A stretch of DNA of 64,000 bases from NCBI RefSeq assembly GCF_000226215.1, contig NZ_AGFF01000008.1:124001-188000 (forward strand), given 5' to 3'. This DNA comes from Dietzia alimentaria 72. Lineage in GTDB: Bacteria; Actinomycetota; Actinomycetes; Mycobacteriales; Mycobacteriaceae. Position numbers and translations under genes: made by a program. The notes beneath the pieces are model-generated. The model saw only the letters and a program-made list of their open reading frames with translations, did not search any database and was not told where the DNA came from. This document shows, piece by piece, positions 25,276 to 36,235 of the stretch (its first letter is position 1; each line of letters starts with the position of its first letter).

Positions 25276-26790
25276 TCAGTTCGCCGAGGCGATGTCTTCA
25301 AGGACCGCCAGCAGGGTGCGGACCGGGACGCCGGTGGCGCCCTTGGGGATGTAGCCCTCGGCGCCGCCGTCGTTATATGCAGGGCCGGCGATGTCCACGT
25401 GCGCCCACTGGACGCCCTCGGCCACGAATTCCCGCAGGAACAGTCCCGCGGATAGCATTCCGCCCCACCGGTGCGGCGTGACGTTGGTGAGGTCGGCGAC
25501 CTCCGAGTCGAGACCGTCGCGCAGCTCCTCGGGCAGTGGCATCGGCCAGCCGCCCTCGCCCACCTCGCGGCTAAGTTCGGAGACCCGGTCGCGGAACTCG
25601 TCGGTGCCCATGACTCCCGGGGTCTTCTTACCCAGCGCCACCATCTGCGCACCCGTCAGGGTGGCGGTGTCGATGAGGTGCGACGGCGAGTCCTCGCAGG
25701 CGCGGACGATCGCGTCGGCCAGGATCAGTCGACCCTCGGCATCGGTGTTCTGCACCTCCACCGTGGTGCCGCCGTACATCTTCAGGACATCGCCCGGACG
25801 GTACGCGGTCGCAGAAGGCATGTTCTCCGCCATCGGCACGGTCGCCACCACGTTGAGGTCCACACCGAGACGCGCGGCCAGGATCACGGTGGCCACCACG
25901 GCCGCCGCCCCGCCCATGTCCATGGTCATCTGCTCCATGCCGGCAGCAGGCTTGATGGAGATGCCTCCCGTGTCGAACGTGACGCCCTTGCCCACCAGTG
26001 CCACGGTCGGACGGCCCTCTCCGCCCCGGTGGGTCATGCGCACCAGACGCGGCCCACGGGACGAACCGCCGCCCACCGCGAGGATGCCGCCGAAGCCGCC
26101 GTCTGCCAGCGCGGCCTCGTCCAGGACCTCCACCTCGAGGCCCGCCTCGCGCCCGAGCGTGGCGGCGCGGTCCGCGAATGATCCGGGGAACAGGAGGTTG
26201 GGTGGGGTGTTGACGAGGTCGCGTGCGAGGCCGACACACTCCGCGATGGTGCGGGCGCGGGCCACCGCATCAGCGCCGTCCCCGGATACGAACACCCTCA
26301 GTGAGTCAGTCGGGTTGTCGTCGTTCTCGTTTTTCGCGGTGACCTTCGCGGGCCGGAACGATCCCAGAGCGGCGCCCAGTGCCACCACCTCGGCGCGCGC
26401 GCCGTCCAGCAGTACCAGCGCACTCCCGAGGCCACGGCACGCACGCGCGGCGGCACCGGCGGCGCGACGCAGGGTCTCATCGGTCACCTCATCGGTGGCG
26501 GAGCCCAGGCCGACCAGCACCATGGACCGCCCCGGGAGGCCCTCGGGCGCCTGGACGCGAGCTGTGGACCCGACCTTGGTGGACGCACCGACGGCGTGGG
26601 CCACATCAGTCACCGACGACGCCGCGTCGCTGTCCAGGCCAGGGGCCACGACGACCGGAACCGAGTCCTTGCCGGCGTCAGCGGCCGCGGAGATACCGAC
26701 CACCACCACCTCGGACTCGACAAGTGACGTGACCGCCTCGATCACGGCGAGGTCCGGATTGTGGGTGAGGATCGACTGCGCGGTCGGCAT
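25276..26790 (-). CDS. pepB: Leucyl aminopeptidase (M17)
   Basis: A 504-residue M17 cytosol aminopeptidase using two metal ions. The N-terminal macro-like domain spans about residues 1-180. The catalytic domain has [16 protein letters not shown] (metal-binding Lys and Asp), MDMGGAA and the signature NTDAEGRL with the second metal ligands. Length is normal. The ATG is preceded by AGGAG at about 6 nt; an 87-codon upstream extension crosses the gcvT promoter region and was rejected. It is divergent from gcvT. Confidence 0.96.
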   Translation of the reverse strand: MPTAQSILTHNPDLAVIEAVTSLVESEVVVVGISAAADAGKDSVPVVVAPGLDSDAASSVTDVAHAVGASTKVGSTARVQAPEGLPGRSMVLVGLGSATDEVTDETLRRAAGAAARACRGLGSALVLLDGARAEVVALGAALGSFRPAKVTAKNENDDNPTDSLRVFVSGDGADAVARARTIAECVGLARDLVNTPPNLLFPGSFADRAATLGREAGLEVEVLDEAALADGGFGGILAVGGGSSRGPRLVRMTHRGGEGRPTVALVGKGVTFDTGGISIKPAAGMEQMTMDMGGAAAVVATVILAARLGVDLNVVATVPMAENMPSATAYRPGDVLKMYGGTTVEVQNTDAEGRLILADAIVRACEDSPSHLIDTATLTGAQMVALGKKTPGVMGTDEFRDRVSELSREVGEGGWPMPLPEELRDGLDSEVADLTNVTPHRWGGMLSAGLFLREFVAEGVQWAHVDIAGPAYNDGGAEGYIPKGATGVPVRTLLAVLEDIASAN

Positions 26791-26925
26791 GAAGCGCTCC
26801 TGGGGCTCGGCGGGAACATAACGGATCAGCCTGACCCGTGCGGCATGACCGCCACGGGAAGGGCACCACAGTCTATCGACTAACGTGGGATCCCAGCCGT
26901 ACGTGAGAGCCCGAGGAGTGGCGAT

Positions 26926-28038
26926 ATGACAGACACCGGAGACCTCTACGAGGGGCCGCTGCACTCGCGCCACGTGGAGGCGGGCGCGACATTCGCACCC
27001 TTCGGTGGATGGTCGATGCCCGTCCAGTACACGGGCACGGTCGCCGAACACACAGCCACGCGCACGTCAGTCGGACTGTTCGACGTCAGCCACCTCGGCA
27101 AGGCCCGCGTGAGCGGCCCCGGCGCCGCCGAGTTCGTCAACACCTGCTTCACCAACGACATCGACCGGATCTCGGCCGGCAGTGCGCAGTACACGCTGTG
27201 CTGCAACGCCAGCGGGGGAGTTGTCGACGACCTCATCGCCTACCGCGTCTCCGACGAGGAGATCTTTCTCATCCCCAACGCCTCCAACACCGCCGAGGTC
27301 GTCCGGCTGCTCCAGCAGGCGGCCACGGAACGGGCACCCGGGATCACCGTCGCCGACGAGCACCGTTCGCATGCCGTGCTCGCGGTCCAGGGTCCGGAGT
27401 CCGGCGAGGTCCTCACCGCCCTCGGCCTACCGACCGACCTGGACTACATGGCCTACGTGGACGCCGATTTCGGCGGTCATCCCGTCCGCATCTGTCGGAC
27501 CGGGTACACCGGCGAGTACGGATTCGAGGTCCTGCCCGCCTGGGATCATGCCGGCGCCGTCTGGGACGCGCTCGCCGAGCAGGTCCTCGCCCGCGAGGGC
27601 GCGCTCTGCGGACTCGGAGCCCGCGACTCGCTGCGTACCGAGGCAGGCTATCCGCTCCACGGTAACGAGCTGTCCGTCGACCTCAGCCCGCTCGAGGCCC
27701 GCTGCGCCTGGGCCATCGGGTGGGACAAGCCGTCGTTCTGGGGCCGGGAGGAACTGCTCCGCCAGAAGGAGGCCGGCCCCGCCCGCCGCGTCTACGCACT
27801 CCAGGTCACCGGTCGGGGAATCCTCCGCGCCGGCCAGACGGTGCGCGCCGGCGGTCGCGACGTGGGAATCACCAGCTCGGGGACGTTCTCGCCCACGCTC
27901 AGGACGGGCATCGCCCTGGCGTTCATCCAGTTGGACGCGGGGCTGAAGAAGGGCGACGACGTGGTGGTGGACGTACGCGGACGAGAGGTACCGTGCCGCC
28001 TCTCGGTACCGCCCCTCGTCGAGATCCGCACCCGCTGA
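26926..28038 (+). CDS. gcvT: Aminomethyltransferase (glycine cleavage T protein)
   Basis: GcvT (370 residues) moves the aminomethyl carbon from lipoylated H protein to tetrahydrofolate, releasing ammonia. Recognised blocks: [62 protein letters not shown] and [18 protein letters not shown], ending with [17 protein letters not shown]. The start has CGAGGAG at 7 nt. No gcvH or gcvP is nearby; the gene is likewise solitary in mycobacteria. It is followed by ilvE after 31 nt, so the two are probably cotranscribed. Confidence 0.96.
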   Translation: MTDTGDLYEGPLHSRHVEAGATFAPFGGWSMPVQYTGTVAEHTATRTSVGLFDVSHLGKARVSGPGAAEFVNTCFTNDIDRISAGSAQYTLCCNASGGVVDDLIAYRVSDEEIFLIPNASNTAEVVRLLQQAATERAPGITVADEHRSHAVLAVQGPESGEVLTALGLPTDLDYMAYVDADFGGHPVRICRTGYTGEYGFEVLPAWDHAGAVWDALAEQVLAREGALCGLGARDSLRTEAGYPLHGNELSVDLSPLEARCAWAIGWDKPSFWGREELLRQKEAGPARRVYALQVTGRGILRAGQTVRAGGRDVGITSSGTFSPTLRTGIALAFIQLDAGLKKGDDVVVDVRGREVPCRLSVPPLVEIRTR

Positions 28039-28069
28039 CCCCGCCACTTCTTCCAGGAACGAGACGCAC

Positions 28070-29161
28070 ATGTTCCAGTTCGACATCCGCCCCTCGGCCG
28101 CCCCACGGTCCGCCGATGAGCGTGACGCAATCCTTGCCGCCCCCGGGTTCGGCCAGTACTTCACCGACCACATGGTGACCCTCCCGTACGCAGACGGACG
28201 GTGGGGTACCCCCGTCGTCGAGGCGTACGCGCCGTTCTCCATCGACCCCTCGGCAGTGGTTCTGCACTATGCCCAGACGATCTTCGAGGGGCTCAAGGCC
28301 TATCGGCAGGCGGACGACTCCATCGCCTCGTTCCGGCCCGAGCAGAACGCGGCCCGCTTCAACCGCTCCGCGGAGCGACTCGCGATGCCGCAGCTCCCCG
28401 AGGAGTTGTTCATGGAGTCACTTCGGCAGATCGTGGAGATTGACCGCGACTGGGTTCCTGCCGCTGGTGGCGAGGAGTCCCTCTACCTACGTCCCTTCAT
28501 GATCGCCACGGAGATCGGACTCGGCGTGCGCCCGGCCGGGGAATATCTGTACTCCGTCATCGCCTCGCCCGCCGGTGCCTACTTCGCCCGCGGCGTGGCC
28601 CCTGTCAGCGTGTGGTTGAGCACCGAGTACGTCCGCGCCAGCCCGGGCGGCACCGGCGCCGCCAAGTTCGGCGGAAACTACGCGGCGTCTCTGCGCGCAC
28701 AGGAGCAGGCCACCCTGAGGGGCTGCGACCAGGTGGTCTGGCTGGACGCGATCGAGCGCAAATACGTCGAGGAGATGGGCGGGATGAACCTGTTCTTCGT
28801 CCTGGGCACCGGCGACGATGCCGAGATCGTGACCCCGGAATTGTCCGGCTCACTGCTGCCGGGCGTCACCCGTGACAGCCTGCTGACGCTCTCCCGTCAT
28901 CTCGGCTACCGCGTGACCGAGCGTAAGGTCGCCGTGGATGAGTGGGAGGCCGGAGTGGCTTCGGGCGCGATCTCCGAGGTCTTCGCCTGCGGTACGGCGG
29001 CGGTCATCACTCCCGTCGGTTCGGTGCAGCACGCCGAAGGCGGCTACACCGTCGGTGACGGTGGGCCCGGAGCGGTGACCATGCGTCTGCGCGAGACCCT
29101 TACCGGCATCCAGCGCGGGTCTGTGGAGGACCCGTTCGGCTGGATGACCACCCTGGTCTGA
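28070..29161 (+). CDS. ilvE: Branched-chain amino acid aminotransferase
   Basis: A PLP fold-type IV enzyme (363 residues) that interconverts Val, Leu and Ile with their 2-oxoacids. The PLP Lys is Lys199 in [16 protein letters not shown]. The substrate and phosphate regions [19 protein letters not shown] and [11 protein letters not shown] are present. The ATG has AGGAACGAG upstream. The product 2-oxoisovalerate is also the substrate of PanB elsewhere in the window. The stop lies within a small inverted repeat shared with the convergent cobS stop. Confidence 0.96.
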   Translation: MFQFDIRPSAAPRSADERDAILAAPGFGQYFTDHMVTLPYADGRWGTPVVEAYAPFSIDPSAVVLHYAQTIFEGLKAYRQADDSIASFRPEQNAARFNRSAERLAMPQLPEELFMESLRQIVEIDRDWVPAAGGEESLYLRPFMIATEIGLGVRPAGEYLYSVIASPAGAYFARGVAPVSVWLSTEYVRASPGGTGAAKFGGNYAASLRAQEQATLRGCDQVVWLDAIERKYVEEMGGMNLFFVLGTGDDAEIVTPELSGSLLPGVTRDSLLTLSRHLGYRVTERKVAVDEWEAGVASGAISEVFACGTAAVITPVGSVQHAEGGYTVGDGGPGAVTMRLRETLTGIQRGSVEDPFGWMTTLV

Positions 29162-29187
29162 CCGCCCCGGCGCGATCCTGGCGTCGG

Positions 29188-29964
29188 TCAGAGCAGGAGA
29201 ACGGCGGCGAGGAGAGTCGCCGCCGTTCCCGTTTCGATGGCCGCGCCCAGGATGTCGCCGTTGACGCCCCCGAGTCGGCGCACCACATGCCGGGTGACTC
29301 CGGCGGCGATGAGATAGGCCGCGAGGCCGATTGCCGCGCCCCCCGCGGCGATCCACCACCGGCCGTGGACGGCTGCCGTCCCGGCGAGTCCGGCCCCCGC
29401 GGCTGTACACAGCAGACCGGCACCGACGACGGCGACGCGGGATTGTGACCCCGCTACGAGCGCCCCGAACCCGGTGTTCGTGGCGGCCGGAACACCCCGA
29501 CGGAGCAGGATGATGGGCAGGCAGCGGGACAGGACAAAGGCTGAGACAGGAGCGAGCCAGGCTCCCGAACCGACCAGTGCGCCCAGTGCGGCGACCTCGG
29601 CGAGAAGGGTGAGGGCGAGCACGGCCGCGCCCATCGGACCGATCGAACCGGACCGCATGATCTCCAGCGCCCGCCCCGGGCCCGCGTAGGACCCCAGGCC
29701 GTCGACGGTGTCGGCCAGGGCGTCGACGTGCATGCCGCGGGTCAATGCCAACACAGCCGCGATGCCCACGATCCCCGACAACAGCGCCCCGGCACCCAGC
29801 GCGTACGCACCGTGCGCCAGTGCGGTGGCCACGAGCCCGCAGACGAGCCCGACCACGGGCAAGGCCGTCATAGATCGGCCGGCGGCGCCACTACTGGGGA
29901 TTCCTGTGTTACCCACGGGGAGCACCGTCATCCACGAGAAGGACAAACGCACCGCTTCCAGCAC
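29188..29964 (-). CDS. cobS: Adenosylcobinamide-GDP ribazoletransferase
   Basis: An integral membrane enzyme (258 residues) that joins alpha-ribazole to GDP-cobinamide in the last stage of cobamide synthesis. Several hydrophobic helices are visible, with the family motifs TRGMHVDALADTVDGLGS near residue 72 (metal-binding Asp residues), RSGSIGPMGA and RLGGVNGDILGA near the C-terminus. The start is GTG 6 nt after the cobU-cobT stop, so both are one operon. Confidence 0.94.
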   Translation of the reverse strand: MLEAVRLSFSWMTVLPVGNTGIPSSGAAGRSMTALPVVGLVCGLVATALAHGAYALGAGALLSGIVGIAAVLALTRGMHVDALADTVDGLGSYAGPGRALEIMRSGSIGPMGAAVLALTLLAEVAALGALVGSGAWLAPVSAFVLSRCLPIILLRRGVPAATNTGFGALVAGSQSRVAVVGAGLLCTAAGAGLAGTAAVHGRWWIAAGGAAIGLAAYLIAAGVTRHVVRRLGGVNGDILGAAIETGTAATLLAAVLLL

Positions 29965-29970
29965 GAGCCG

Positions 29971-31752
29971 TCAGTCCTTGCCGCTGACCCCGGCGTCGGC
30001 GAAGGTCGCCATCTCCGTGAGGATCGCGATCGCGTTGTGGATAACCGGCAGGGCGGCGACGGCGCCACTGCCCTCGCCCAGTCGCATCGAGTGCTCGAGC
30101 ACCGGATCGAGGGACAGGTAGGTCAGGGCCGCGGAGTGGGAGGGTTCGGCACTGCGGTGCCCGGCCGTCCACCACTGGCGTGACCCCGGGGCCAGGGCCT
30201 CGGCCATGAGCGCGGCGGAAGTGACGACAGAGCCGTCCAGCAGGCACGGCGTCTTACGGACAGCTGCCTGGGCCAGGAACCCGGCCATCGCGGCGATGTC
30301 GGCGCCGGCGACCTTACGCAGCATGGCCACGGGATCACGCAGATCGCCTGAAGCCCGGTACATTGCATCGCGGATCGCTGCGGTCTTGCGCATCCAGCCC
30401 TCGTCGTCCACGCCGGTCCCGCGTCCGACCAACTCGACCGGCTCGCGTCCTGTGACCAAACAGGTCAGCACTGTTGCAGGGGTTGTATTGCCGATACCCA
30501 GGTCGCCGGCGACGAGTAGGTCAGCGCCGGAATCCACCTCCTCGTCGGCGATCCGGCGTCCCGCGGCGATCGCGGCCCGTACCTCTGCGACGGTGAGTGC
30601 GTCCTCGCGGTCGATCGATCCACTGGAGCGGCGGATCTTGTGGTCGTCGATACCGCCGGGCCGCTCCTGCGACATCGCCATATCCGCCACACGGACGGTG
30701 GCACGGGACTGCCGGGCCAGCACCGATACCGCGGCGCCCCCGCCGACGATGTTGTCCGCCATCTGGAGAGTGACCTCGCGGGGGTACGCGGAGACGCCGT
30801 GCTCGGCCACGCCGTGGTCACCCGCGAACACCACGATCCTGGATCGCTCGAGCGGGCGCGGCGGGCACTCGCCCTGGCACGAGGAGATCCACACGCCCAG
30901 CTCTTCGAGCCGACCCAGCGATCCGTCGGGCTTGGTCAACGTGAGTTGGCGGGCGCGCGCCTCGTCAGCCGTCGAGTGGGACGGGGGGTGGACCGGAGGG
31001 AACTTGACCGGATCGTCGTAGTGGGCCACGTCGCCGAGGCCAGGAAAGTCGCACGGCGTCGCGGTATCGACCGGCGTCGCCGGGTGGGTGGCCGCGGCCG
31101 GTTCGCCGCCCGGTCCGGCGGCGGTGGCGGTAGGGGAGGCCCCCGCGGACGCAGCGACGGGTACGGCAGTCGCTACAGACGCGACGGATCCGGTCGCCGC
31201 GACGTTAATGACGGGCGAGGATCCGGCCCCCTCGGTCAGGGGGAGGGGGCGACCCGCGACGACGAGGACCGTCCGGTCGCACACCTCGGCCAGGCGCCGA
31301 TTGAGCGAACCGATCACATCAGAGAAGACCCGGCCGGCGAGCGTGTCGGGCACAATCCCGAGCCCGACCTCGGGGGAAACCAGGATGACTCTGCCGACGT
31401 GTGCGGCGACGACCTCGACCAGCTGGTCGAGGTCGTCGGCCACAGCCGCCCCGCCGTCGGCCCATCCGAGGGTCGCGTCCATCCGACGGGTCAGCCAGCC
31501 GCCCAGGTCATCGACGAGCACGGTCGCGGAGGGGTTCTCCGCGAGGATCCGTGAGACCTCGTCCGTCTCGACGGTCGTCCACTGTTCCGGTCTGCGGTAC
31601 TCGTGTACAGCGATACGGGCTGACATCTCTGCGTCATCGGCGTCGCGTCGCGCGGTGGCGACGTACACCACCTCGGTGTCGGCCGCGGCGGCCACGGCCT
31701 CGGCATAGGCGGACTTTCCCGAGCGGGTGCCGCCGAGGACGAGCTGGCGCAT
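29971..31752 (-). CDS. cobUT: CobU-CobT fusion: cobinamide kinase/guanylyltransferase plus DMB phosphoribosyltransferase
   Basis: A 593-residue fusion. Residues about 1-180 are CobU: P-loop [26 protein letters not shown] with the guanylylation-type His in [18 protein letters not shown] and the terminal AGRPLPL. An Ala/Pro/Thr-rich linker of roughly 50 residues follows. Residues about 235-593 are Cob[54 protein letters not shown] and the catalytic Glu in [11 protein letters not shown]. It would provide GDP-cobinamide and alpha-ribazole phosphate for the CobS encoded next. In M. tuberculosis cobU and cobT are separate, with cobT (Rv2207) at this syntenic place. Confidence 0.93.
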   Translation of the reverse strand: MRQLVLGGTRSGKSAYAEAVAAAADTEVVYVATARRDADDAEMSARIAVHEYRRPEQWTTVETDEVSRILAENPSATVLVDDLGGWLTRRMDATLGWADGGAAVADDLDQLVEVVAAHVGRVILVSPEVGLGIVPDTLAGRVFSDVIGSLNRRLAEVCDRTVLVVAGRPLPLTEGAGSSPVINVAATGSVASVATAVPVAASAGASPTATAAGPGGEPAAATHPATPVDTATPCDFPGLGDVAHYDDPVKFPPVHPPSHSTADEARARQLTLTKPDGSLGRLEELGVWISSCQGECPPRPLERSRIVVFAGDHGVAEHGVSAYPREVTLQMADNIVGGGAAVSVLARQSRATVRVADMAMSQERPGGIDDHKIRRSSGSIDREDALTVAEVRAAIAAGRRIADEEVDSGADLLVAGDLGIGNTTPATVLTCLVTGREPVELVGRGTGVDDEGWMRKTAAIRDAMYRASGDLRDPVAMLRKVAGADIAAMAGFLAQAAVRKTPCLLDGSVVTSAALMAEALAPGSRQWWTAGHRSAEPSHSAALTYLSLDPVLEHSMRLGEGSGAVAALPVIHNAIAILTEMATFADAGVSGKD

Positions 31753-31783
31753 GGAGGTGGCCCTTCCGGGGTACGTCGAGGGG

Positions 31784-32479
31784 TCAGATAGCGTCGCCCG
31801 GACGGACCCGGGGACGCGGAGTGCGGAGCATTCGGGGCTGGGTGGCGCGCATGACCGCATACCAACCCAGACCGAAACCGGTGTCCTCGGTGTCGGGGAA
31901 CCGGTCGCGAACGGCCTTGTTGATGGTGCGGCCGAGGAAGATCCCGTCGACGACGATCACCGCGATGAGGAGCAGGAACAACAGGCTGCTCAACTCCCGC
32001 AGCTCGGGGTTGGGCAGGAGCTGGAAGACGATCACGAACAGTGCCAGCGGCATGAACCAGTTGACGATACGGCGGTGTGTGTCCACCCAGTCGCGGGTGA
32101 AACGCCTGATGTCACCGCGGTCGCGGGAGAGCACGTAACGATCGTCGCCGTCCATCATCAACTGGCGCCGCTCCTCGCGGGCCTCGCGTTCCTGGGCCCT
32201 GGCGGCCTTGCGCTCGTCCTTGGTCATGCTCGCCTGGGCGGCCTTGCGCCGTTCCTTGGCCTCCTTGCGGGTGACCGGTGCGGTGACCGGACCCGAACGC
32301 ATGCCTCGGGCCCGTTCCTGGTCACGGCGCTTCGGGGTGGGCTTCCCCTTGCCCGCCGGACGTCGCGCATCGGAGACGGACTCCTGCCCGGGAGCGCTGG
32401 TTGACTCCGGCCGCTCACCGGTCACCGAGGTGTTCTCGTCCGGACGGTCGTTTCTGGAGCCGAATCCACGCAACTTCAC
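31784..32479 (-). CDS. DUF3043 membrane protein
   Basis: A 231-residue protein of the DUF3043 family (Rv2206-like). A long basic cytosolic N-terminus ([18 protein letters not shown], then [34 protein letters not shown]) leads to two membrane helices (about 145-160 [16 protein letters not shown] and 166-186 [21 protein letters not shown]), followed by a basic tail with the phrase [18 protein letters not shown]. Function unknown. GTG start with TAGCCT 6 nt upstream and no Shine-Dalgarno. It lies upstream of the cob genes on the same strand, 31 nt away, and may be cotranscribed. Confidence 0.88.
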   Translation of the reverse strand: MKLRGFGSRNDRPDENTSVTGERPESTSAPGQESVSDARRPAGKGKPTPKRRDQERARGMRSGPVTAPVTRKEAKERRKAAQASMTKDERKAARAQEREAREERRQLMMDGDDRYVLSRDRGDIRRFTRDWVDTHRRIVNWFMPLALFVIVFQLLPNPELRELSSLLFLLLIAVIVVDGIFLGRTINKAVRDRFPDTEDTGFGLGWYAVMRATQPRMLRTPRPRVRPGDAI

Positions 32480-32485
32480 GACCCC

Positions 32486-32491
32486 AGGCTA
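32486..32491 (-). promoter_or_regulatory. -10 TAGCCT, leaderless start of DUF3043 gene
   Basis: TAGCCT on the minus strand ends 6 nt before the GTG; no Shine-Dalgarno. Confidence 0.5.
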
Positions 32492-32643
32492 GGCGATCGC
32501 CCGGAGCGAAGGACATTCACCTATCCGGCGCAGCAGGAGTACCGTGTGAACGGGAACGGGTACCGGGGAATAGAGGACTCCCCGGTAAGCGTTGGAATAT
32601 TCGAGACGTCCCGAAGCCCTCTCGGATCGCAAGGAGAACCGAC

Positions 32644-32991
32644 ATGACCACTGCGGAGAACACCGCCACCGGTGTACTGCTCACCGACGCCGCCGCCTCC
32701 AAGGCAAAGGCCCTGCTCGACCAGGAAGGTCGCGACGACCTTTCGCTTCGCATCGCCGTCCAGCCCGGCGGCTGCGCCGGACTGCGCTACCAGCTCTTCT
32801 TCGATGACCGATCCCTCGACGGTGACGTGATCGACGACTTCGACGGCATCAAGCTCGCCGTGGACCGGATGAGCGTCCCATATCTCACCGGTGCGTCGAT
32901 CGACTTCGTCGACACCATCGAGAAGCAGGGCTTCACGATCGACAACCCCCAGGCGACCGGTTCGTGCGCTTGCGGCGACTCGTTCAACTGA
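32644..32991 (+). CDS. HesB/IscA/ErpA-type iron-sulfur insertion protein
   Basis: An A-type carrier of 115 residues that passes Fe-S clusters to target enzymes. The three conserved Cys are present: one in QPGGCAGLRYQLFFDD and two in the C-terminal GSCACGDSF. It is the Rv2204c counterpart. The ATG has an excellent AAGGAGAACC Shine-Dalgarno. Likely clients in this window include LipA (two 4Fe-4S clusters) and the Rieske protein; that is inference. It is followed by a short tandem repeat and a strong terminator. Confidence 0.94.
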   Translation: MTTAENTATGVLLTDAAASKAKALLDQEGRDDLSLRIAVQPGGCAGLRYQLFFDDRSLDGDVIDDFDGIKLAVDRMSVPYLTGASIDFVDTIEKQGFTIDNPQATGSCACGDSFN

Positions 32992-33022
32992 CCTCACGGT
33001 CGAACCGACCTCACGGTCGAAC
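32990..33022 (+). repeat. 17-nt tandem repeat, two copies
   Basis: GACCTCACGGTCGAAC occurs twice with a period of 17 nt, the first copy overlapping the stop codon of the Fe-S carrier gene. The unit contains GACC and GGTC and could fold weakly. Probably a local duplication. Confidence 0.8.
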
Positions 33023-33025
33023 TGA

Positions 33026-34051
<1,026 letters not shown>

Positions 34052-34082
34052 ACTACTGACGGCGCGGCCCACGGGGGCTTCG

Positions 34083-36008
34083 CTAGAGGCGTACCGGGTA
34101 GTCGCGCTGCTCGATGTCCGGGACGATCCGTCCCTCGACAAAGATGCCGTGCCAGATCATGAAGCACAGCATCGTCCAGATCCGGCGGCTGTGGTCGGAG
34201 TCGCCGCGCCGGTGCTCGTCGAGCATCCGCAGGACCGCGGCCTTGTCGATGAACTCGTCGGTACCGGAGGCGAGGACGTGCTCGCGGGCCCAATCATGAA
34301 GTTCCGGCCCGGCCAGCCAGTGGCGGGTCGGAACGGGAAAGCCCAGCTTTTTTCGGTGCAGAACGTGGGCAGGGACGATGCGCTCCAGCGCCTTGCGCAG
34401 TGCGTACTTGGTGGTGCCGTGCGAGATCTTCTCGGAGTGTGGCAGTCGGGAGGCGACCTCGTACACCTCGCGATCGAGGAAGGGCACTCGCAGTTCGAGT
34501 GAGTTGGCCATGGTGACCTTGTCCGCCTTGACCAGGATGTCGCCGCGCAGCCACGTGAACAGGTCGAGGTGCTGCATGCGGGCCACGGGATCCCAGCCTC
34601 GCGAGCGGTCGTAGATCGGCCTGGTGACGTCCTGGTGCCCCCACTCTGGGCGGTAGTCGCGCAGGACTGAGCGGACCTGATCCTCGGAGAAGGAGCGCGC
34701 GTTGCCGTAGTAGCGGTCCTCGAGACTCATCGAGCCGCGGTGGAGCAGGCTCTTGCCGCGGGTGCCCTCGGGGATTCGGGTGCTGAGCCGACCGAGAGCG
34801 CGCCGCAGCCCACCGGGGATCTTCTCGAACGGCGCAAGCGACAGCGGCTCCTTGTAGATGGTGTAGCCCCCGAACAGCTCATCCGCGCCCTCGCCGGACA
34901 GGACCACCTTGACGTGCTTGCGGGCTTCCCGGGCGACGAAATAGAGAGGGACGAGGGCGGGATCCGCGACGGGCTCGTCGAGGTACCAGATGATCTCGGG
35001 GATCGCGGCGGCGAACTCCTCGGGGGAGACCACCTTGACTATGTGCTCCACCCCGATCGCCGCGGCGGATTCCGCGGCCACATCGACCTCGGAGTAACCC
35101 TCGCGTTCGAATCCGGTGGTGAATGTCAACAGGTTCTCGTTGTGGCGGCGGGCCAGGGTGGCGATGGCGGTGGAGTCGATCCCGCCGGACAGGAACGAAC
35201 CCACTGTGACGTCCGCGCGCATGTGCTTGGCGACGGAGTCCTCGAGGGCGGTCGCGATCTCCTCGTAGCGGCGCTCGCTGTCACCGTCGGCGACAGGTAC
35301 GACCGGGAAGGTGGGCTCGAAATACCGCTCGATGAGGGGAGGGGCACCCGGCGTGAGGGTGGCGTGGCAGCCGGACTCGAGGCGACGGACGCCGCGCGTG
35401 AGGGTCTCGTCCTCAGGGACGTACTGGAGGGTGACGTAGTGCTGGAGGGCGCGGGTGTCGATTGAGGTGTCGACGACCACGAGGTCCACGAGTTCTGTGA
35501 TCGACTTCTTCTCGCTCGCGAATGCGGTACCCCCGGGGCCGGTGGCGATGTACAGGGGCTTGATGCCGAACGGGTCACGGGCGACGAAAAGTGAGCGCTC
35601 GACGGTGTCCCAGATTGCGAACGCGAACATCCCGCGCAGTCGGCTGACCGCGCCCGGACCCCAGTGGTGGAACGCCGCGACTATGGGCTCGCCGTCGCCT
35701 TCGGTCTCGAAGGTGGCGCCGTGCTCGCGACTGAGTTCCTCGCGGAGTTCGAGGTAGTTGTAGATCTCCCCGTTAAACACCAGTGCGTAGCGGTCCGGCT
35801 GTCCAGGCGGGCCCCAGCGGAGTGGCTGGTGGGAATGCGCGATATCGATGATCGACAGCCGATTGAAGCCGAAGGCGATGTCGTCGTCGGTCCACGTTCC
35901 CACCTCGTCCGGGCCGCGGTGGCGCTGGCAGCCCATGGCGGCGAGCACGCGTGCCTCGTGGGAACGGGCGGAGCCGTCGGGGGTCAAGAGACCAAGCAGG
36001 CCACACAT
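34083..36008 (-). CDS. asnB: Class II asparagine synthetase-type amidotransferase (LtsA/AsnB)
   Basis: A 641-residue glutamine-dependent amidotransferase. The N-terminal glutaminase begins MCGLLGLL with the nucleophilic Cys2 and has RHRGPDE and LVFNGEIYNYLELREEL. The synthetase domain carries the P-loop FLSGGIDSTA and LSGEGADELFGGY. The gene lies beside ctaC as in Corynebacterium glutamicum, where the homologue LtsA amidates meso-diaminopimelate of peptidoglycan and its loss causes lysozyme sensitivity. By synteny I think cell-wall amidation is at least as likely as asparagine synthesis. The ATG is fixed by the need for Cys at position 2. Confidence 0.94.
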   Translation of the reverse strand: MCGLLGLLTPDGSARSHEARVLAAMGCQRHRGPDEVGTWTDDDIAFGFNRLSIIDIAHSHQPLRWGPPGQPDRYALVFNGEIYNYLELREELSREHGATFETEGDGEPIVAAFHHWGPGAVSRLRGMFAFAIWDTVERSLFVARDPFGIKPLYIATGPGGTAFASEKKSITELVDLVVVDTSIDTRALQHYVTLQYVPEDETLTRGVRRLESGCHATLTPGAPPLIERYFEPTFPVVPVADGDSERRYEEIATALEDSVAKHMRADVTVGSFLSGGIDSTAIATLARRHNENLLTFTTGFEREGYSEVDVAAESAAAIGVEHIVKVVSPEEFAAAIPEIIWYLDEPVADPALVPLYFVAREARKHVKVVLSGEGADELFGGYTIYKEPLSLAPFEKIPGGLRRALGRLSTRIPEGTRGKSLLHRGSMSLEDRYYGNARSFSEDQVRSVLRDYRPEWGHQDVTRPIYDRSRGWDPVARMQHLDLFTWLRGDILVKADKVTMANSLELRVPFLDREVYEVASRLPHSEKISHGTTKYALRKALERIVPAHVLHRKKLGFPVPTRHWLAGPELHDWAREHVLASGTDEFIDKAAVLRMLDEHRRGDSDHSRRIWTMLCFMIWHGIFVEGRIVPDIEQRDYPVRL

Positions 36009-36182
36009 GCGTCGGGTACCTCGTCGATCCAAACTCGGGGGGTGGGGCGGCGGACCCGCCTGGACGGGTCGCGACGGGTTCGAATACTACTGGCACGAGT
36101 GGTCATGGACGTCGTCGTGGACGTGTCGGGGGTCAGTCGGGTGAAATGCCGGACCCGCGGCTTCCATTCTGAGAGCCGTGGT

Positions 36183-36188
36183 CTACTC
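36183..36188 (+). promoter_or_regulatory. -10 TACTCT of ctaC
   Basis: TACTCT is positioned to start a transcript around 36195, giving a leader of about 40 nt that contains a 16-nt palindrome before the Shine-Dalgarno. The -35 is weak. Confidence 0.4.
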
Positions 36189-36200
36189 TTCTAAGGTGTC

Positions 36201-36216
36201 CCGGCCACGTGGCCGG
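36201..36216. promoter_or_regulatory. Perfect 16-bp palindrome in ctaC leader
   Basis: CCGGCCACGTGGCCGG is a perfect dyad placed between the proposed ctaC transcription start and its AGGAAGG Shine-Dalgarno. It could be an operator or an RNA hairpin next to the ribosome site. Confidence 0.5.
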
Positions 36217-36235
36217 AGCCGCTGATCAGGAAGGC

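Noticed and set aside
26791-26925. Possible glycine riboswitch before gcvT
   Set aside because: The 135-nt gap is short and lacks the paired aptamer motifs; only a Shine-Dalgarno and a plausible -10 are seen.
31070-31215. Ala/Thr/Pro-coding low-complexity segment inside cobUT, considered as a possible frameshift joining two genes
   Set aside because: The frame is open throughout, and the composition is that of a normal interdomain linker; no stop or alternative start with ribosome site is seen before the CobT half.
31753-31783. Possible cobalamin riboswitch before the cob genes
   Set aside because: Only 31 nt separate the fusion gene from DUF3043, too short for the aptamer, and no B12-box-like sequence is present.
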